A stretch of DNA of 64,000 nucleotides from contig CAJNOP010000004.1 in assembly GCA_905250075.1 (NCBI GenBank), forward strand, positions 4,170,952 through 4,234,951, written 5' to 3'. Within the stretch, counting starts at the first letter, position 1, and the number at the start of each line of letters is the position of its first letter. The position numbers and the translations under genes were made by a program. This document shows positions 47,830 through 61,542 of the stretch, piece after piece. This DNA comes from Rotaria sp. Silwood1 (taxonomy: Eukaryota; Rotifera; Eurotatoria; Philodinida; Philodinidae). Under the pieces are notes generated by a model. It searched no databases. It was not told the origin of the DNA and worked only from the letters and a program-made list of their open reading frames with translations.

Positions 47830-50039
47830 GTATTATAAATCCAGGGTAGAAAAAAGAAGAATGAAAGACAACAAAGAGAAAGTAATATATATGATCGTAT
47901 GATATGATGTAAGAAGAAAGAATGGTATGATATTGAAAGACGAGAAAAAGAGAAAGAAGAATAGCTTTCAAGGCAAGTTGTTTTCGTGTATTTTTGTTTA
48001 ATAAATAAATAAATCGTACTTAGTAGTTTAAATAGATGACTTGTTGCATATGTGTTGTAATAATGATGTCAGATAAAATTCTTTCTTTCTATCATCACTT
48101 AGTGAAGAAATAGATAGCAGAGAGAGAGAAAGAGAAGAAGAGGATGCCGGCGATCGTATATGTGTTTTCACTTTCTCTCTCTCTTTTTCTTATTTCTTTT
48201 GCTTCACATATATGAGATGATACTTCTAAGTAGTCGTAGAACATTTCATAGAATATATAATTGAATTTGTTCTGCTATTCGTCATGTATCTGTATATTAC
48301 CGTTTTAAAGATAATTTAGATAGAAAATTAATGAAAACGACACTTAGCTTCTTTTTTTTTATTTAATTAAAAAGAAAAAGGAAAAAGAAGAAAACAAAGT
48401 TTTCCTTTTTTTGAATTTTTCTGTAGTAAAAAATTAATTTTGTTTCCAAGAATTGGCATTTTCTATAATAGGTCATTGTAAATTATAATACCATGTTTGA
48501 ATAATACTTAATGGAACAGTTTGTTCCAATATTTGAGAGAAACATTTTGAAAAAATAATCTTATATAATAAACAAAATTATTGAAGCATTTTTGATAGAA
48601 ATTCAATATTTAATGTAACTGTTCATGGTGTTATATTATGTTGTTGAACTTCTTGTTCAAATTATGCTAAAGGTTCAATATTTATACCTAATAAACCATC
48701 ACTTGGAATAGTTGTTTGAGTGTTGAAACTGCTAAATAGTGTTGATATTAATGATGAACAAGCTCTCGATTACATTATCTTATATACAAAAAAAAAACAA
48801 AAAAAAACAATACTTTAAAAAGAAAACCTTTTATTTTATCGATTTTAAAAATTTCACTTGGTTTTGAATTTTTTATTTTTTGTAGATAAATCTATGATTG
48901 TCCTTTTATACTTGACCAACTAAAATAAAATAAAAACGAACAAAAAAAAAAGTATCAATAAAAAATAGATGGGTATGACCAAACGTTATGGAATTTCGTT
49001 TGTTTACATTGTAATACGTATATCTCCTCAGTAGTAAAAGCTAACTCTTTGAAATTTTTATCATAGACAGAGACTATTAAGTTCTACTACTAGTAAAAAT
49101 TTCATCGGCTTTTTGCATAGCTAGAGTTAAGTTATTCCAAACATAGTGACCGTTACGGAATTTCAAAAAAAATGGAATATTTTTTGAGGATGATGTGAAA
49201 GTTGAGCATTTTACTAAGAATCGGAGTGACATATAAATAACTGTTTTACGTACGAGTTGTTCAGTTCTCCACAAGCTATCATAATATCACGTTGTTTGCT
49301 AACAACTATGACTGCATAGAATAAAAAACTAAAAATACTGTTCGTTACAGAATTTCAATCGTTACGGAATTTCACCTTTTTTTCACGTTTCAAAGCCGAA
49401 GGTTTGAGGACCTGAAATTTTTCAATTATCATGATAAAATTATGTCTTTTTCCTGAGTTACGAGTAGTACAAAGACGTAGCTTCTGAAAAGTGATACTTT
49501 TGAAAAAAGCTAACAGCTACTTAATGAATTCCTATAGCTACTTAATGACTTTTTATACCCACTTTATGGTTTCCTGTAGATACCTAATCATTCTACAGCT
49601 ACATCAAGTTTTGCTTTAATTATTAAGACATCCCACGTTTATTTTAAGTTGGTGTGCGTATTTGGAGTTTAGATAACGATTAAAAGACTCCGTAACCATT
49701 TTAACATACTACAGTGGTTAAAAACCTCGTGGATAATTATAAAAACCATTGTTATTTATAAACTAATTGCCATTTAAACGATATGAAATATTTCCTTCAT
49801 TATTTATAGCTATTATAACCTTTTCATGGCTATAAATATGATTTCTTAAATATTGAAAAGCTTTATACTTACGATTATTTGACTAGCTAATAGATCTCTA
49901 AGATATTTGTATTTTTTGCCTGTGGCTCACAACTTAATATTGTGCTCTCTTTCTTTTTCTTGCTACTATGTATAGGTAAAAAACCTATCATAATCTCACA
50001 AAGAATCTATATCTGAATGGCTCATAATATTATGAAGAA
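47830..50039. other. Intergenic DNA with a possible pseudogene and repeats
   Basis: Purine/pyrimidine-rich tracts near 48120-48190. On the minus strand about 48500-48775 reads as a stop-interrupted coding-like stretch (ISTLFSSFNTQTTIPSDGLL, then FEQEVQQHN, IEFLSKMLQ), which may be a decayed gene. CGTTACGGAATTTCA-like motifs recur at 48983, 49151, 49343 and 49358. The GCTACTTAATGA repeat copy 2 is at 49477-49620. Confidence 0.4.
49477..49620. repeat. Dispersed repeat with GCTACTTAATGA units, copy 2
   Basis: Homologous to 35398-35548 in the same orientation, starting CGTAGCTTCTGAAAAGTGAT and sharing AAAGCTAACAGCTACTTAAT. The unit number and order differ between the two copies. Confidence 0.8.
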
Positions 50040-50620
50040 GAATAAATGAAATATTTTGAAAAACCAATATGTCATAAAAGCCATTATTTTTAGAATTTTT
50101 TTAAAACCAAGTAGCAAACAAAATTATAAATATTTGAATTCTTTATTACAAACCAAATACGGATTCCAATTACGAATATATGAATTTTTATTTCATAAAA
50201 CGCTTCACCGATTTAGATTAAAGAAATCAATATTCTTCTACAAACCAAATAGACATTGAAGCTATTAATATTTAGACTTTTTTGACGAACCTCTTGCGCT
50301 AATTAAAGTATTAAAAAGTAATTCAATTCATGAATATTTTTATGAACCCAATAGGAATTCAAATTGTGAATACTGAAGTTTTTTATTTGAATTTTTTAAG
50401 AAACCTAATGATGAAACTTAATCATTAATACGAAGTCAAATCATAAATATTTGAATTTTTTCCTTGAACCATCCCCCTGCTCAAACTATATCATTAATAA
50501 GATTCATTTTATGAATATTCGAATATTTTAACGAATCCCATAGCTATTTATATTTTGAATATTTGGATTTTTCATCAAAACCAAATTAAAATTAAAATTA
50601 TGAATATATGAATTCTCCCC
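50040..50620. repeat. Degenerate tandem repeat, period about 75 bp
   Basis: Successive segments share a pattern of AAACCAAAT, then an AT-rich spacer, then ATGAATAT(T/A)TGAATTTT. About seven diverged units are recognisable. It lies just 3' of the membrane-protein gene that ends at 50827. Confidence 0.55.
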
Positions 50621-50826
50621 ACTTCAACCGCCCCATCATTAGGTAGCTATAGAAATAACTCGACATTTTTTTATTTTATATTCAAATTGATTATTTCTTC
50701 AATCTTGAAAATGAAAGTCATGATATTGATAAATTATGTCCAAGGAAAAATACAAAGAAGAAAAATCGATTTGTCAATCATATAAATTATTCTTCTCATA
50801 TACAAAAATTATTTGGTGTTTCATAA

Positions 50827-53800
50827 TTAAAGTATATCAGCATAAAATGTAGTATAATAATAACCATCTGTTCCTGTTAATAACGCTTGAAATGATATAG
50901 TATAAGTTGATCCAGGTGTAGTTGGAAAATATTGACCCAAAAAATCAATATCAGGACCAAGACAACTGTCCGAGAAACAATTACCAACTCCTGAATAACA
51001 ATCTGTACCGGATATTAATTTTCCACTTGTACCATAATGACAGTGAGATGAACACCATTGTGTCCAATCAGATAGTGATGTACTTGAACTTTCAAAACTT
51101 GGATTGTTAAGTAATTGAACAGAAGGAGCAGCATTATCAACAATTGATACTTCATCGATAAGCCATGTACGATTGATAGCTGCTTTAAATCCAAATATAA
51201 GAATATGTTGTAAGCTTGTTGCTGTATATGTATAAGAATAAAGAGTCCAAGTAGATGAAGCATAGCCACTTAATAATCCTAGATTGCCATGACCACGACT
51301 CGAACATCGAGTTGCTATTCATTAATTGATAATTTCTAGAAAAGTTCTTAAAACTAAGAATGAACACTCACTTGTTTCAGTTGTAGTAGTTGTTGTTGTA
51401 GTCGTAGTATCAGTCGTGATACTTGTAGTTGAAGTAGTTTCTGATGTAGTTGATGATGTACTTGATGATGTACTTGATGATGTGGTAGTTGTTGTATCTG
51501 TAGTAGTTGTAGAACTCGTGGTAGTTGTTGTAGAGCTCGTGGTAGTTGTTGTAGATCTCGTGGTCGTTGTTGTAGAACTCGTGGTAGTTGTTGTAAAGCT
51601 CGTGGTAGTTATTGTACTTGTTGTGCTGGTAGTAGTTATAAAACTTGTAGTGGTAGAACTGATTGAAGTGCCTAGAACAGCAAGACTATTAATCTCAATA
51701 TATAATACTGGACACAATTTTTCTGACGGTTTTTTAAATATACTCAGTGTTTATGTTATATCTACAAAAAACTCCCTAGTCACAATGGAGTTGAATAGAT
51801 AAGAATCGGAAATAGACAATTATTGTTGGACAAAATTGTTTTTCGACAATATTTTCAATGGACTAATTGTTTTTTTCGACAATTGTTAAAAAAAAACTTA
51901 AAGAATATAAATAGAAAGAGCAATATACGAGTTATATTTTGATAACTAAAACTTTCTCAAAACAAACAGTCTATAAATTGAAATGCTCATCTAAGACAGA
52001 GTTCAGATGAACTCTTTATCATTTTTATATAATGAGCCATTTCTCTATGGAAATAACGTATTCGAAAATGTGTCTGATACTGAAAATTTATCAGATAATG
52101 ACCTCTCAACATCTAAAAAGATTTTTTGAGGAAACTTGAAATCACCTATTATCTGATGCAGCGACACACACTCTTTCGAATACGATCTATCAAGAGAAAA
52201 ATTTCACATGAAGTCTATCATAAAATGAGTATTTCTTTTTGCAGACTTTGTTTTAGAAAGTTTTAATAGTCAATGTATAGCTAATATTTTTCAGTTTTTA
52301 TTCACATGGTTTTCAATTCTTCTAAACAATTGTCGAAAAAACTAATTATACAATTTAACAGATAGTCGGAAAAAGTTTCATCCAACAAATATTGAAAACT
52401 TCATATTGTTATACATTCAATTCCACTATCCTTATAAAATTTTTGGTGCACATAGCATAAATACTGACAATGAAACCGTTGCAATTGATTAAGAATTTTC
52501 TAGTTCAGACTCTATAAATAAGATAAACTCTCGTGAAACATGAAAAGTTTCAAGAAAATTGAATGATGATATTTTGATCTAAAATTTTTCTCACAGATAC
52601 ATCTAGTTGTGACTAGGATGTTCTAAACATCTCGATTCAAAAGAATGTTTCTTTTGTGAAGTATTGAATTTCTAAAAAGTCTGAGATTTTGCAACATATT
52701 GCAGAATATGAGTGGTCTTTGGAAATTCAATATCCTACGGAGGGAACATTCTTTTGAATTGAGATTTTCAGGATATTCTATTTAGTTAAAAAAAGAGATG
52801 TTTAACGACATATGTCAAAAATTTCTTGTAGTAGTAAAACACTATCAAATGATTCAATCAAAATTTACATCTAATAGAACTCTATTGATTATTGTAGAAT
52901 TCATTTCGAAAAATAGTTCATCATGAATAAAGTTTTAAAAGTCATTTATTTAAATGTATTTTCTTATTTATAGACTTACTTGTCGTCATGAGAGTTGTTA
53001 TTGAAGTAGTCGATTTTGATTGTGCTATAGTTTTAGTAATAAAGATTTTATATGATCAACAAAATTAATGATTACATACATAATTTAGTAGCAAGAACAA
53101 TGCCAGCAATTGAAGTTAGAATTGCAGCTATAATACCGCCTATCAGCAAAATTATACAGATTCGACGAGGTGGAATTAATCTAATTAAATAGACAGAATT
53201 AAACAAACGGAAAACTTTTCTTTTTTTTTTTTTGTTTCGATAGAAATAATAAAATTTAATATTAATCGTGATTTATAAAACAAAAGAAAAAACAATAGAG
53301 TCTTTAATAGGATCTTTTCTATTGTTTAAATGGGTCGTACTTCAAGAGTATATTATAACTATCATCTAGAATTTCTTAGGTTTTTCATATTTATTATCAA
53401 CTTGTGTCATGTACATATTAGTTTGAAATCATTTTATATAAATGTATCTGGCAATAATGTGCAAATATTCTAATATGCATGTGACACATATTGATAATAG
53501 ATTTCAAATAGCTAGAAAAGTTCGGATTACAGAAATACTGGAGCGGACTTTAGTTGGCTTTATTAGTCTCTATGAAAGGTTTTATATCTTTGATTAGTTG
53601 TAAAATTCCGTAGTGCTAAACAGTACGTCTCAATGAAAATACATGCTGCTGAGTATTAGGGAATGTAACAACTAATTAAAAAGATATGTGTTATTTATAG
53701 AAATTAATAAGGTTAATTTAAGCACGAATCATAATCGCAGCCATTCAAAAGTTCTAGAAAATAGCTTAGACATATCGGTGGCATACCCTGAAGTAAGAAA

Positions 53801-55147
53801 TTTTCGCTTTTTTTCCTCGACATAAACACATCTTGTATCAAACAAAAAATAAAACATTGTGAAGAATAAAACAAAAATTTTATTTTGCATAGTTTGTTTA
53901 TATCTTTTCCTCTCTATGAACTGTTTATTTAAGATGTGACTTACGAATAAATACCTATCAAAAGTATATAGAAAATATTGAAGGAAAACTAAATGGGAAA
54001 GACAATTCTCAAGTTTTATACAACTAAAAAAAAACTAGACTGAACAAAAAAGAAGAAAAAAATTAACTTGTGATAATCGTGAGCGAATGATTGATAAAAT
54101 TTCTAAAACACTTGATGAAATAATCATAAATAGTAGAGAATAAAAACATGCTAGTCGACTGAGAGTTTTTGTATAAAGAGTGTCCTAGACATGTTCGGTT
54201 ACAACGAAAATTAGTTTATATGTAAACAAAGAGTGATTTCTATACAACTATATCTACATTAAGGTTCGAACACTGAGAATATTGTTTAGTATGGGAGTAT
54301 AGAAGATAGCCACACCCAGAGCATAGATACTAGGTATTACTCGGTATAATTGAGTTACATTATATATACGATGAATTCACAGTTCATTAAAACTTCTTAA
54401 AATAATACTGATCGGCTTCGAAATTGTAATTAACATGTTTCTTCTGTTTATATTACTATTATTAATAGAGATAATATCATTACAAACCTTGTTCTAAATG
54501 CCTGAAGCTCACAGAGAGTGTCGAATAGTATAATGTTTGTTTCTTTTTCTTAATTAAAAAAAATCTTATAAATCGATTTCGAGAGATTAAATATTTTTTT
54601 CTTATATTTACGTATAATTTTTCTTATCAGAGAAAATGTCAGTTTATATTATATCATTTGAAATATCAACATGAATATTGTAAACTTCATATAGATCATA
54701 CATTCAATTAGAAATTATTTTCTGTATACATAAAAATTAATTTTTCTAGTAACTGTAAGTTTTACTTTCTTCTCTATACAATATTCTTTTACCGAATATT
54801 TTATTCAATGTACATTGTATTTGATCATACTTTACACTATAGATCTTTTTGAAAGTTAGCATTTTTTTTTTACTTTTTAGATGCAGTACGTGTTCCTGTT
54901 GGTCTATTAACAGCAGTAAATGCATTTCCAATTTCTGGTAATGTTAATGGACTTTGTACAACACTTCTGGTACTGAGTGCTGACTAGAAGATATAATCCA
55001 CATTAAAATTTCAAATTAATTTTTCCTTTACAATACACTAACCGGTGTTGTTCGTGATGCATTATCTTCAAGATTTTGACGTTGATAAATGCTCACCCGT
55101 CTAACATCAGCTTGATAAGGACCCACCGCGATATGAGATAGTTGCAT
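50827..55147 (-). CDS. Type II membrane protein with mucin-like stalk and Cys-patterned lectin-like domain
   Basis: Six exons close in frame to 382 residues: 55147-55043, 54983-54874, 53180-53080, 53024-52980, 51671-51372, 51314-50827. There is no signal peptide; about 75 polar residues precede a membrane segment (ICIILLIGGIIAAILTSIAG, about 79-98). The outside part is a Thr/Ser stalk (about 105-220, almost pure Thr/Ser, so probably O-glycosylated), then a C-terminal domain of about 160 residues. That domain holds RTWLIDEVSIVDN, LLNNPSFE, DWTQWCSSHC, GNCFSDSC and PGSTYTISFQ. LIDEVSI...NPSFE resembles galactose-binding-like beta-sandwich (CBM-type) folds. The domain core recurs in the gene at 61543-63026. 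Introns 2 (1693 bp) and 4 (1308 bp) are enlarged; intron 4 carries a dispersed repeat. A cell-surface binding role is inferred. Confidence 0.78.
52500..52800. repeat. Dispersed repeat copy inside intron 4
   Basis: Related to 427-560 and 62070-62440. Diagnostic blocks: GTTCAGACTCTATAAATAAG, TTCAAAAGAATGTTTC, GGAAATTCAATAT, TTTCAGGATATTCTA. The two halves around about 52700 are weakly inverted copies of each other. Confidence 0.65.
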
Positions 55148-58100
55148 ATTTAATTTATATATTGTGTTATTACCAATTGGATAATATAACTCGAAAATCA
55201 ACTTGAGATCGCTTCTATTCAATTACTCTGTCATAAAAGGTTTCAATCCTTCTGAAAAAATAAATCAATAGAAATAGAAATATTGATAATTTTTTTTTTA
55301 AAGAATCTCTTCATTGTTTTTTTTTTTCGAATCGATCGATGAAAAACAAAAAAAAATTAAATAGAAAATGAAGAAAAAAAAAGGTGTGACATTCCTGGCA
55401 TTACAAGGAGTACTTGACGTAGAAATCAATGCACAGAAAATATATACAGGTTTCTTTTCTATTAATTCTATACATCAATATTACTACTATCAAGCCAATA
55501 GTCAAAAAGACATTGATTTTACTAGAAAACTTATTTAAACATATGTTCGTGTTGAAGAAATATTGGTATGAAAGCTATATAATTGATTAATTGGTTTATC
55601 AAATGAAAAGTGAAATGTGAATTTTTCTGTCATAAACGAACAAAATATAATAAGCATTTTCTAAATGAAACAGAGAAAATTGATACTAATGTCGACTTTC
55701 AAAAAAAAAAGGTGAATGGATATTTATTGAATAGCTTCTTATAAGAAAAGATAGTACTACGGCTTCCATCATTTGAAAGAGGTGATAAATTTGCATTAAC
55801 TCATGTAGATTATAGTTTCTCCTAAGATATTTTCTGAAGTTTCTTTAATCGAGTTTATAACAAAAAGTGTCCAAAAAACAGTTTCATTTTTAACAAAAGA
55901 AAAAAATGTGATTTTGTCATAGCTAATGTTTGAAAACCTGCCGAGAACTTTGACTCAAATACCTATGCCTTCTGAATAACTGAATCTAAAAATCTGAGGC
56001 TTGTGTAGTTTTGTAAATCTTTCATTGGTAGTGCGAACACACACCTGATTATTGAAAATTCACTGTAGTGTCACCTCACAGGATACGTTGGTTTTCAGAA
56101 AGATCTGTTGAAAATATTTTAAAAAGCGAGATCGAAAAATTTGTAATATATAATTCGATGCGTCTTCATCTTCTTTTGCTCAAGATAAAAGGTGCAGTTC
56201 TCTATTTTTTTCCTATCAAAAGTTATTGAAGAAAATCTTATCTGTCTTTTTTTTTTGAAATGGACATTAATAATCTAGAAAGTAGATATTAATTTTACAT
56301 GAGTTTGTTAATCAATTACTATAAAATCTATTGTACGAACTTTTTTAAATCTTGAATATCTATGATTATTATTTAATAAAGAAAGTGTCAATATTATTAT
56401 GATCGATTCTGAAGTCTTGATCGAAATCCATAAAAAGAAAATCTAGTTATTAATGGTACACTTATTTGATTTTTTCGTTGAACACTAGATCTTCTTTTAC
56501 AAATATGCATGTTTGAACAAAAGCCTGTATTGTTCTTTTTTCATGATATATTTTTTTCTATTTATAAGCAGTATAAATCATCAAGTGATAAGCGTTAATA
56601 TTAGTAATAGAGGTGAACAATACAAATAAAAGATCGTATAATTATTAGTTGAAAGATGATTCACGATTATTATTTTTTTGGATGATACAAAAATATTCTT
56701 TTTTATATATTCAATAAATAAATAATCGAATGAATTTTTGTCTTCCAACAAAAATCTTGATTAGAATAAAGATGCTGAATTCAAGTACACACAAGAGAAA
56801 ACAGAAATAAAACATAAATAAAGAAGGTAGCGAAAAAAACAAACAACTACAGAATCCTTAGAGTGCTTACAAAAAGAAAAAAAATTAATTAGATATGTGC
56901 ACATACATGATTTTATTCATTTTTACAATATATGAAACAAAAGTCAAATAAAGAAAGACTAATCAATGTATTTCATTAATATAAATAAACTTCCTTATCA
57001 GCAATATGTGACTTAATTTAATAAAAAAAAGCCTAGCAAAATAACTACGATAAATATTAACTATTGTGTGATAGAAATGATCACAACTGTCCTTTTTTGA
57101 TATTATTTATTAATCCAAACAATTAATAAGTATTTGTTGAACCTTGCAATGTAATTTAATGAAATCATACTGTTTGAGAATACAGATGGGTGTGGGTGTC
57201 AATGTGAGGAGTAGACTAACTAATCATTACTCATACCCACGCCAACACTCGCACTCTAGTGTGTCGTTCTTCTGTTTCAAAATGGTTTCTAATCATGAAA
57301 TAAAATTATTTTACTTAGTGTATATTATTTTGAGATATATAAGACTTAAAACGTGAATGAAATATGAATGTTGACGATGCGCCAAATTTAGAACTAAAGA
57401 TAAGAACAATGCGTCTATTTGATTTTGATATATGAAATAGACAAAATTTCGAAAAGTGAAGAAAATCATTGTTTAGCAAAGAAAATGGATAGCGTTTTAC
57501 CGTAGAAAAATTTAGATTTAATGTAAAGAAAATATAATGAAAAAATTCTGAATATTGGTGACTTCTATCATAATTTGTCTATTGCTTTCATATTGGACAC
57601 GACGTATTGAATATCTGAATCATTAGAAGTCTTAGAAAAATATAAGTGCAAAATATACGTCGATGAAAACCTACTTCAATGTATTTGAAATTTGAAAACT
57701 TCTTTCCATCACTTTCATATACTACAGATTCTAAGCAAAATATAACTCTATGTATTGCCTGCTGATAAATACAACATATATGTAACCAAACTCTGGTACT
57801 ATGTATGCAGTTTTAGAAACAAGAATTACAAAATTGGTGCTCTGTGCTATCCTTAACTCAAGTTCAAGTATTTGCAGAAAAAAAATATTAACCATGGATA
57901 TGAATAAACAAAAAACCACCGTACCCATATCCTGTATATGATACGATTTCCTTGCCGGATTTTTTTTAAGGATTTTCATAGACTTCTTTTAAAAAACATT
58001 CAACCTGTGAAATGTTTGCAGTGTATTTTTCATTGTTAGGTACAATTCAAATCGTCACTGGGATATCTAAAAAACTGGACAAGGTTCACATGTTTAGAGT

Positions 58101-59127
58101 TAATCATTCAGGAGTTGTAAGCATAGATGGCATCGGTACTGGCAGCCAGTCAGTCTACCAGTAAATATCAGTCTATCAACAAATGCTGGTCTGCCAATAC
58201 TTGATCGACCATTCAATGAAACATTGTTTCACAGTGAACTTTCTTAGAATAGTGACTTTTATAATGAATCTAATAAATCTCAATAATTGTGTACTAACAG
58301 TAAATGTGCCATCTTTTAATAAAGAATAATAGCAATTGGAATGTTAATTTATTATATTAGATTAATATAATATATTGATATTCCTTTCACTGTATTTTTG
58401 TAGAAAACGGCACATTGAATATCCAGAGGTTGCAGCAGGGGGGTACGAAGAAAAAGGATTTTGAGAAGGAATTTTTCAAAAAAAAAGAAGGAAAGGAAGG
58501 AAAAGAAGAAATTTTCCGGAATAGTGCGCTGCAACGAATAGATTTTGTACGACATCCAGTAAGAAACAATACGACTGAGCCTAAGGGAGTAAAATAATTT
58601 CCAAATTATTATTTTGTTACGTTTCACGAACATTCTCCTAGTTTTATAGCGAATAATAACAGAGAACGAATTTCAAAGGCGAGCAGTTCTCTCCTTGATC
58701 GTGCGACGTGCATGAATGTTGTTGTCATCCCCATGTCTCAATGACTCTCTCGGTAGTTTTACAGATCATGCACATCCTCACCCACATGCATTGCTATGTT
58801 GTGTAGCGATCACAAATATTCGTACATGATCAATCTATCCATTAACAGGGTGCCAGAGATATGTGGCACCATCTTCGCTCTGTCCTTGAAAAAGAAGTAT
58901 CACGGACAGTAGCTACTTCTATCTGCCACTTTTACACTAGCGGGACAAAGAGTTAGCCTAAACACACCATTCTGTCGCCGAGATGTAACAAGTTGAAGAT
59001 GATTCGAAATTAAGCTGACTGGTTAATTTATCTCTTAGTGTCGAAAGGTGAATTAAACTCGAAATCATCTTCCAACTTGTAACAAAGTATTTTCCATCAT
59101 CCGATATTTCTGACATATTCCGCTTAG
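55148..59127. other. Intergenic DNA
   Basis: No gene is supported. Contains a TGTGGG-like imperfect foldback at 57184-57260, a purine-rich tract near 58440-58515 (its like recurs at 61070-61140), and a short inverted repeat at 58985-59086 (TGTAACAAGTTGAAGATGAT / ATCATCTTCCAACTTGTAAC). Confidence 0.4.
57184..57260. repeat. TGTGGG-like imperfect foldback
   Basis: GATGGGTGTGGGTGTCAATG on the left and CATACCCACGCCAACACTCG on the right form an imperfect inverted repeat, similar in composition to 35976-36052 and to 8213-8252. Confidence 0.45.
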
Positions 59128-60254
59128 ATTGAGCTCAGGGGTCTGAATGGGATGGGATGGAATGGGACGAAAAAATCATCCCATGGGCCCACTTAATCTG
59201 TCCCATCCCATCCCATGGGACAAACCGTCTAATAAAAACATCTTTTTACGCCATGATTCGACTTCTATGACTTTCTTATTCAATCATCTCCGTTTCTCTT
59301 AACCACTTCCCGTTTACATCAGTTAATTGCCGTTTAGCTTTTTTATACTAAGCTCATAAACCCTACTGCTTTATTCAACAACAAAAATGCGGATCTAAGA
59401 CCTTAGCGAACTTCAAAGAATACGATAGTAAATTCATCAGAAGCCATCGGATCCATCTGAATTTACTACACTCCACCAGAATCTAGGATCTGCTTTTTTC
59501 TTAGAAGATTTCAGCTGCATGTCGCTAAATATTAAGAAGTAATAAAACTTCTCCAGTTTATTCCTCATCCATGAATTCTCAGCTTCTGATGAGTTCAGTT
59601 AGTTTTCTCAGATTGCTAAAGGTCCCTGAAGATCGTTTCGTATTCTAGTGCAATCCAGTAGATTTCTACATATCTTTATGGGCTCTGACGAATTTTATAA
59701 TTGTTGAGATTCGGCAGAGTCTATCAGAATTTTCGATCCACCTATTGATTTTCTTTAAACCAAACCTGGTAAAAAATTCGGCTGAAAATTAATTTGAAGT
59801 AGAGATAATAAAGATTCCTTATGGCAATGGCTTTTTTTTGTCCATATAATTAGAAATTACAGTGGCGGAATTATTTAAAAATTACACGAGCTTGAAGCAC
59901 ACAGAACTCCAGACAATCAGTTTCACTTTTCATGGTTTAAACTTCTGTAAAAACATTAAACGTTTTTTCATGAAAAAACATAAGAAGAAAGTAAGAAACG
60001 AAACTGTTTCTATTGAAAAAAGGCTAATAATGAGAGTATAATAAGCCCTATAATTCACCGTTTTTATGAAGTACCTTCAGTCCATCTTTCATCAAGAAAG
60101 AACCTGCATTTTTTCATGAGAAAAAAAGAAGAAAATCCAATAGGACGAGAAAATCGTTCCATTCTATCCCATGGGATATTTCAAAAAAACAACTTGTTCC
60201 ATAGGATGAGATGGAAGGGAATGGTCCCATCTCAGTCGGAGCTCTGATTGAGAT
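59128..60254. mobile_element. hAT-like non-autonomous element, 1.1 kb
   Basis: The element is 59136-60246, with ends CAGGGGTCTGAATGGGATGG and, on the other strand, CAGAGCTCCGACTGAGATGG. It is flanked by ATTGAGCT (59128-59135) and ATTGAGAT (60247-60254), a 7/8 match to an 8-bp target duplication. Subterminal GGGATGGGATGG / CCATCCCATCC motifs also form small hairpins on the left. No transposase open frame is seen. Confidence 0.65.
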
Positions 60255-61542
60255 ACCTTACGACTTCCTTGATCGGGATACGCTTTTTCAGGTTAGTCGT
60301 TCTGAATGGGATTTCTGTGTGATTTTTGTGTCCTCCATCAAATTGAATTAACTGGATAAGTTTCCAGTTTCTCGATCGATATGAAGTTCAATTATCACTT
60401 ATGAATTCTTCGACCAGAAAAGTCCAAAGTCGCCTCTGAAACTCCAAATCGAACGAAAAACATATTAAGAGTTATATTAGTTCGAGTAGAGAAGTTCAAA
60501 ATCATGTCTGGAGCTAATTTACCAAATTAATTTGCGCAGAAAGTTGAACGTTGATTTTGAGTTGAGTTGAAATAAACGTACTTGTACCACCCCCATTTCC
60601 GTGTATAAGCACTGTCATTGAGTATCAATGAATGTCAGTTGCCTTTCTGCTTTTGTTTATCAACAACGACATCAATAAAATTGCATCTTTTGTTATACTA
60701 AGCGACAATCTAACATTCTCGATTGAACATCGGTATGCCACGAAAGACCATTGGCACAGGCAGCTATAAGACTATGACTATGAGATGGCTCAGCTTCAGC
60801 TATGCTGTATCACTGAGTACATGTTCGAAATTTTTGACAGTAACCGTATTCTAGAGAAGCACCATTTTACGTATCTCAAGCTCTGTATATGCGCCCCACA
60901 TGAACTGAGGCCACATATGCGTACCTTCGTCTAAGTATAACGAACTTTGCATTGGGCTTGAGGTAAATAAAGCATTTTCTAGAGCTCTGAGAGCTCCCTA
61001 TCAGTGTCAAACTCTAAGAAAGTATTGCTAATCAGTTTTTCGATGTTTCTGAGAACCTATTCGTATGAAAAATAAAAAAAGAAGGAAAAGAAGGATTTTA
61101 GGAGTGAAGAAGGTCATTCTAAAAAAAGAAGGAAAGAAGGACCGCTGGGGGGCCTGAAATTATAGATGAGGTGTTCTAATATGTATTCATGCAATAAAAC
61201 TTAAGATATTAATTATTTTGTAAAATTTTAAACAATGTAATCAAAAATTTTCGTCAACTCTAAGTAGTTTGTTATTTCTCTTCCTGTCAAACAAAAAATT
61301 CAAATCGAAAGCATGACACAAAATCTATAAAAGAATATAATAATGATGATTTTATGTAAATATGATTTTGATTTATTATCGGCTCTGTTATTTTTCGAGT
61401 TCGTTTTTTCTGTGATGCAGATTTATTTTTATATTATAGCGGAACTCCAAAAAAAAAATGAAACGAAATAAATGTTTCTTAGTTAATGGCTGATAAATTC
61501 CAGTTTTATCATATTATTGATGTTATAACATTGTGTTGTGTA
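60255..61542. other. Intergenic DNA
   Basis: No gene supported. A purine-rich AAGGAAAGAAGG tract lies at about 61070-61140. Confidence 0.4.

Noticed and set aside
51326-51802. Open frame rich in Val on the plus strand
   Set aside because: It is the antisense of the Thr/Ser stalk exon (ACN codons read as GTN); no start or splice context of its own.
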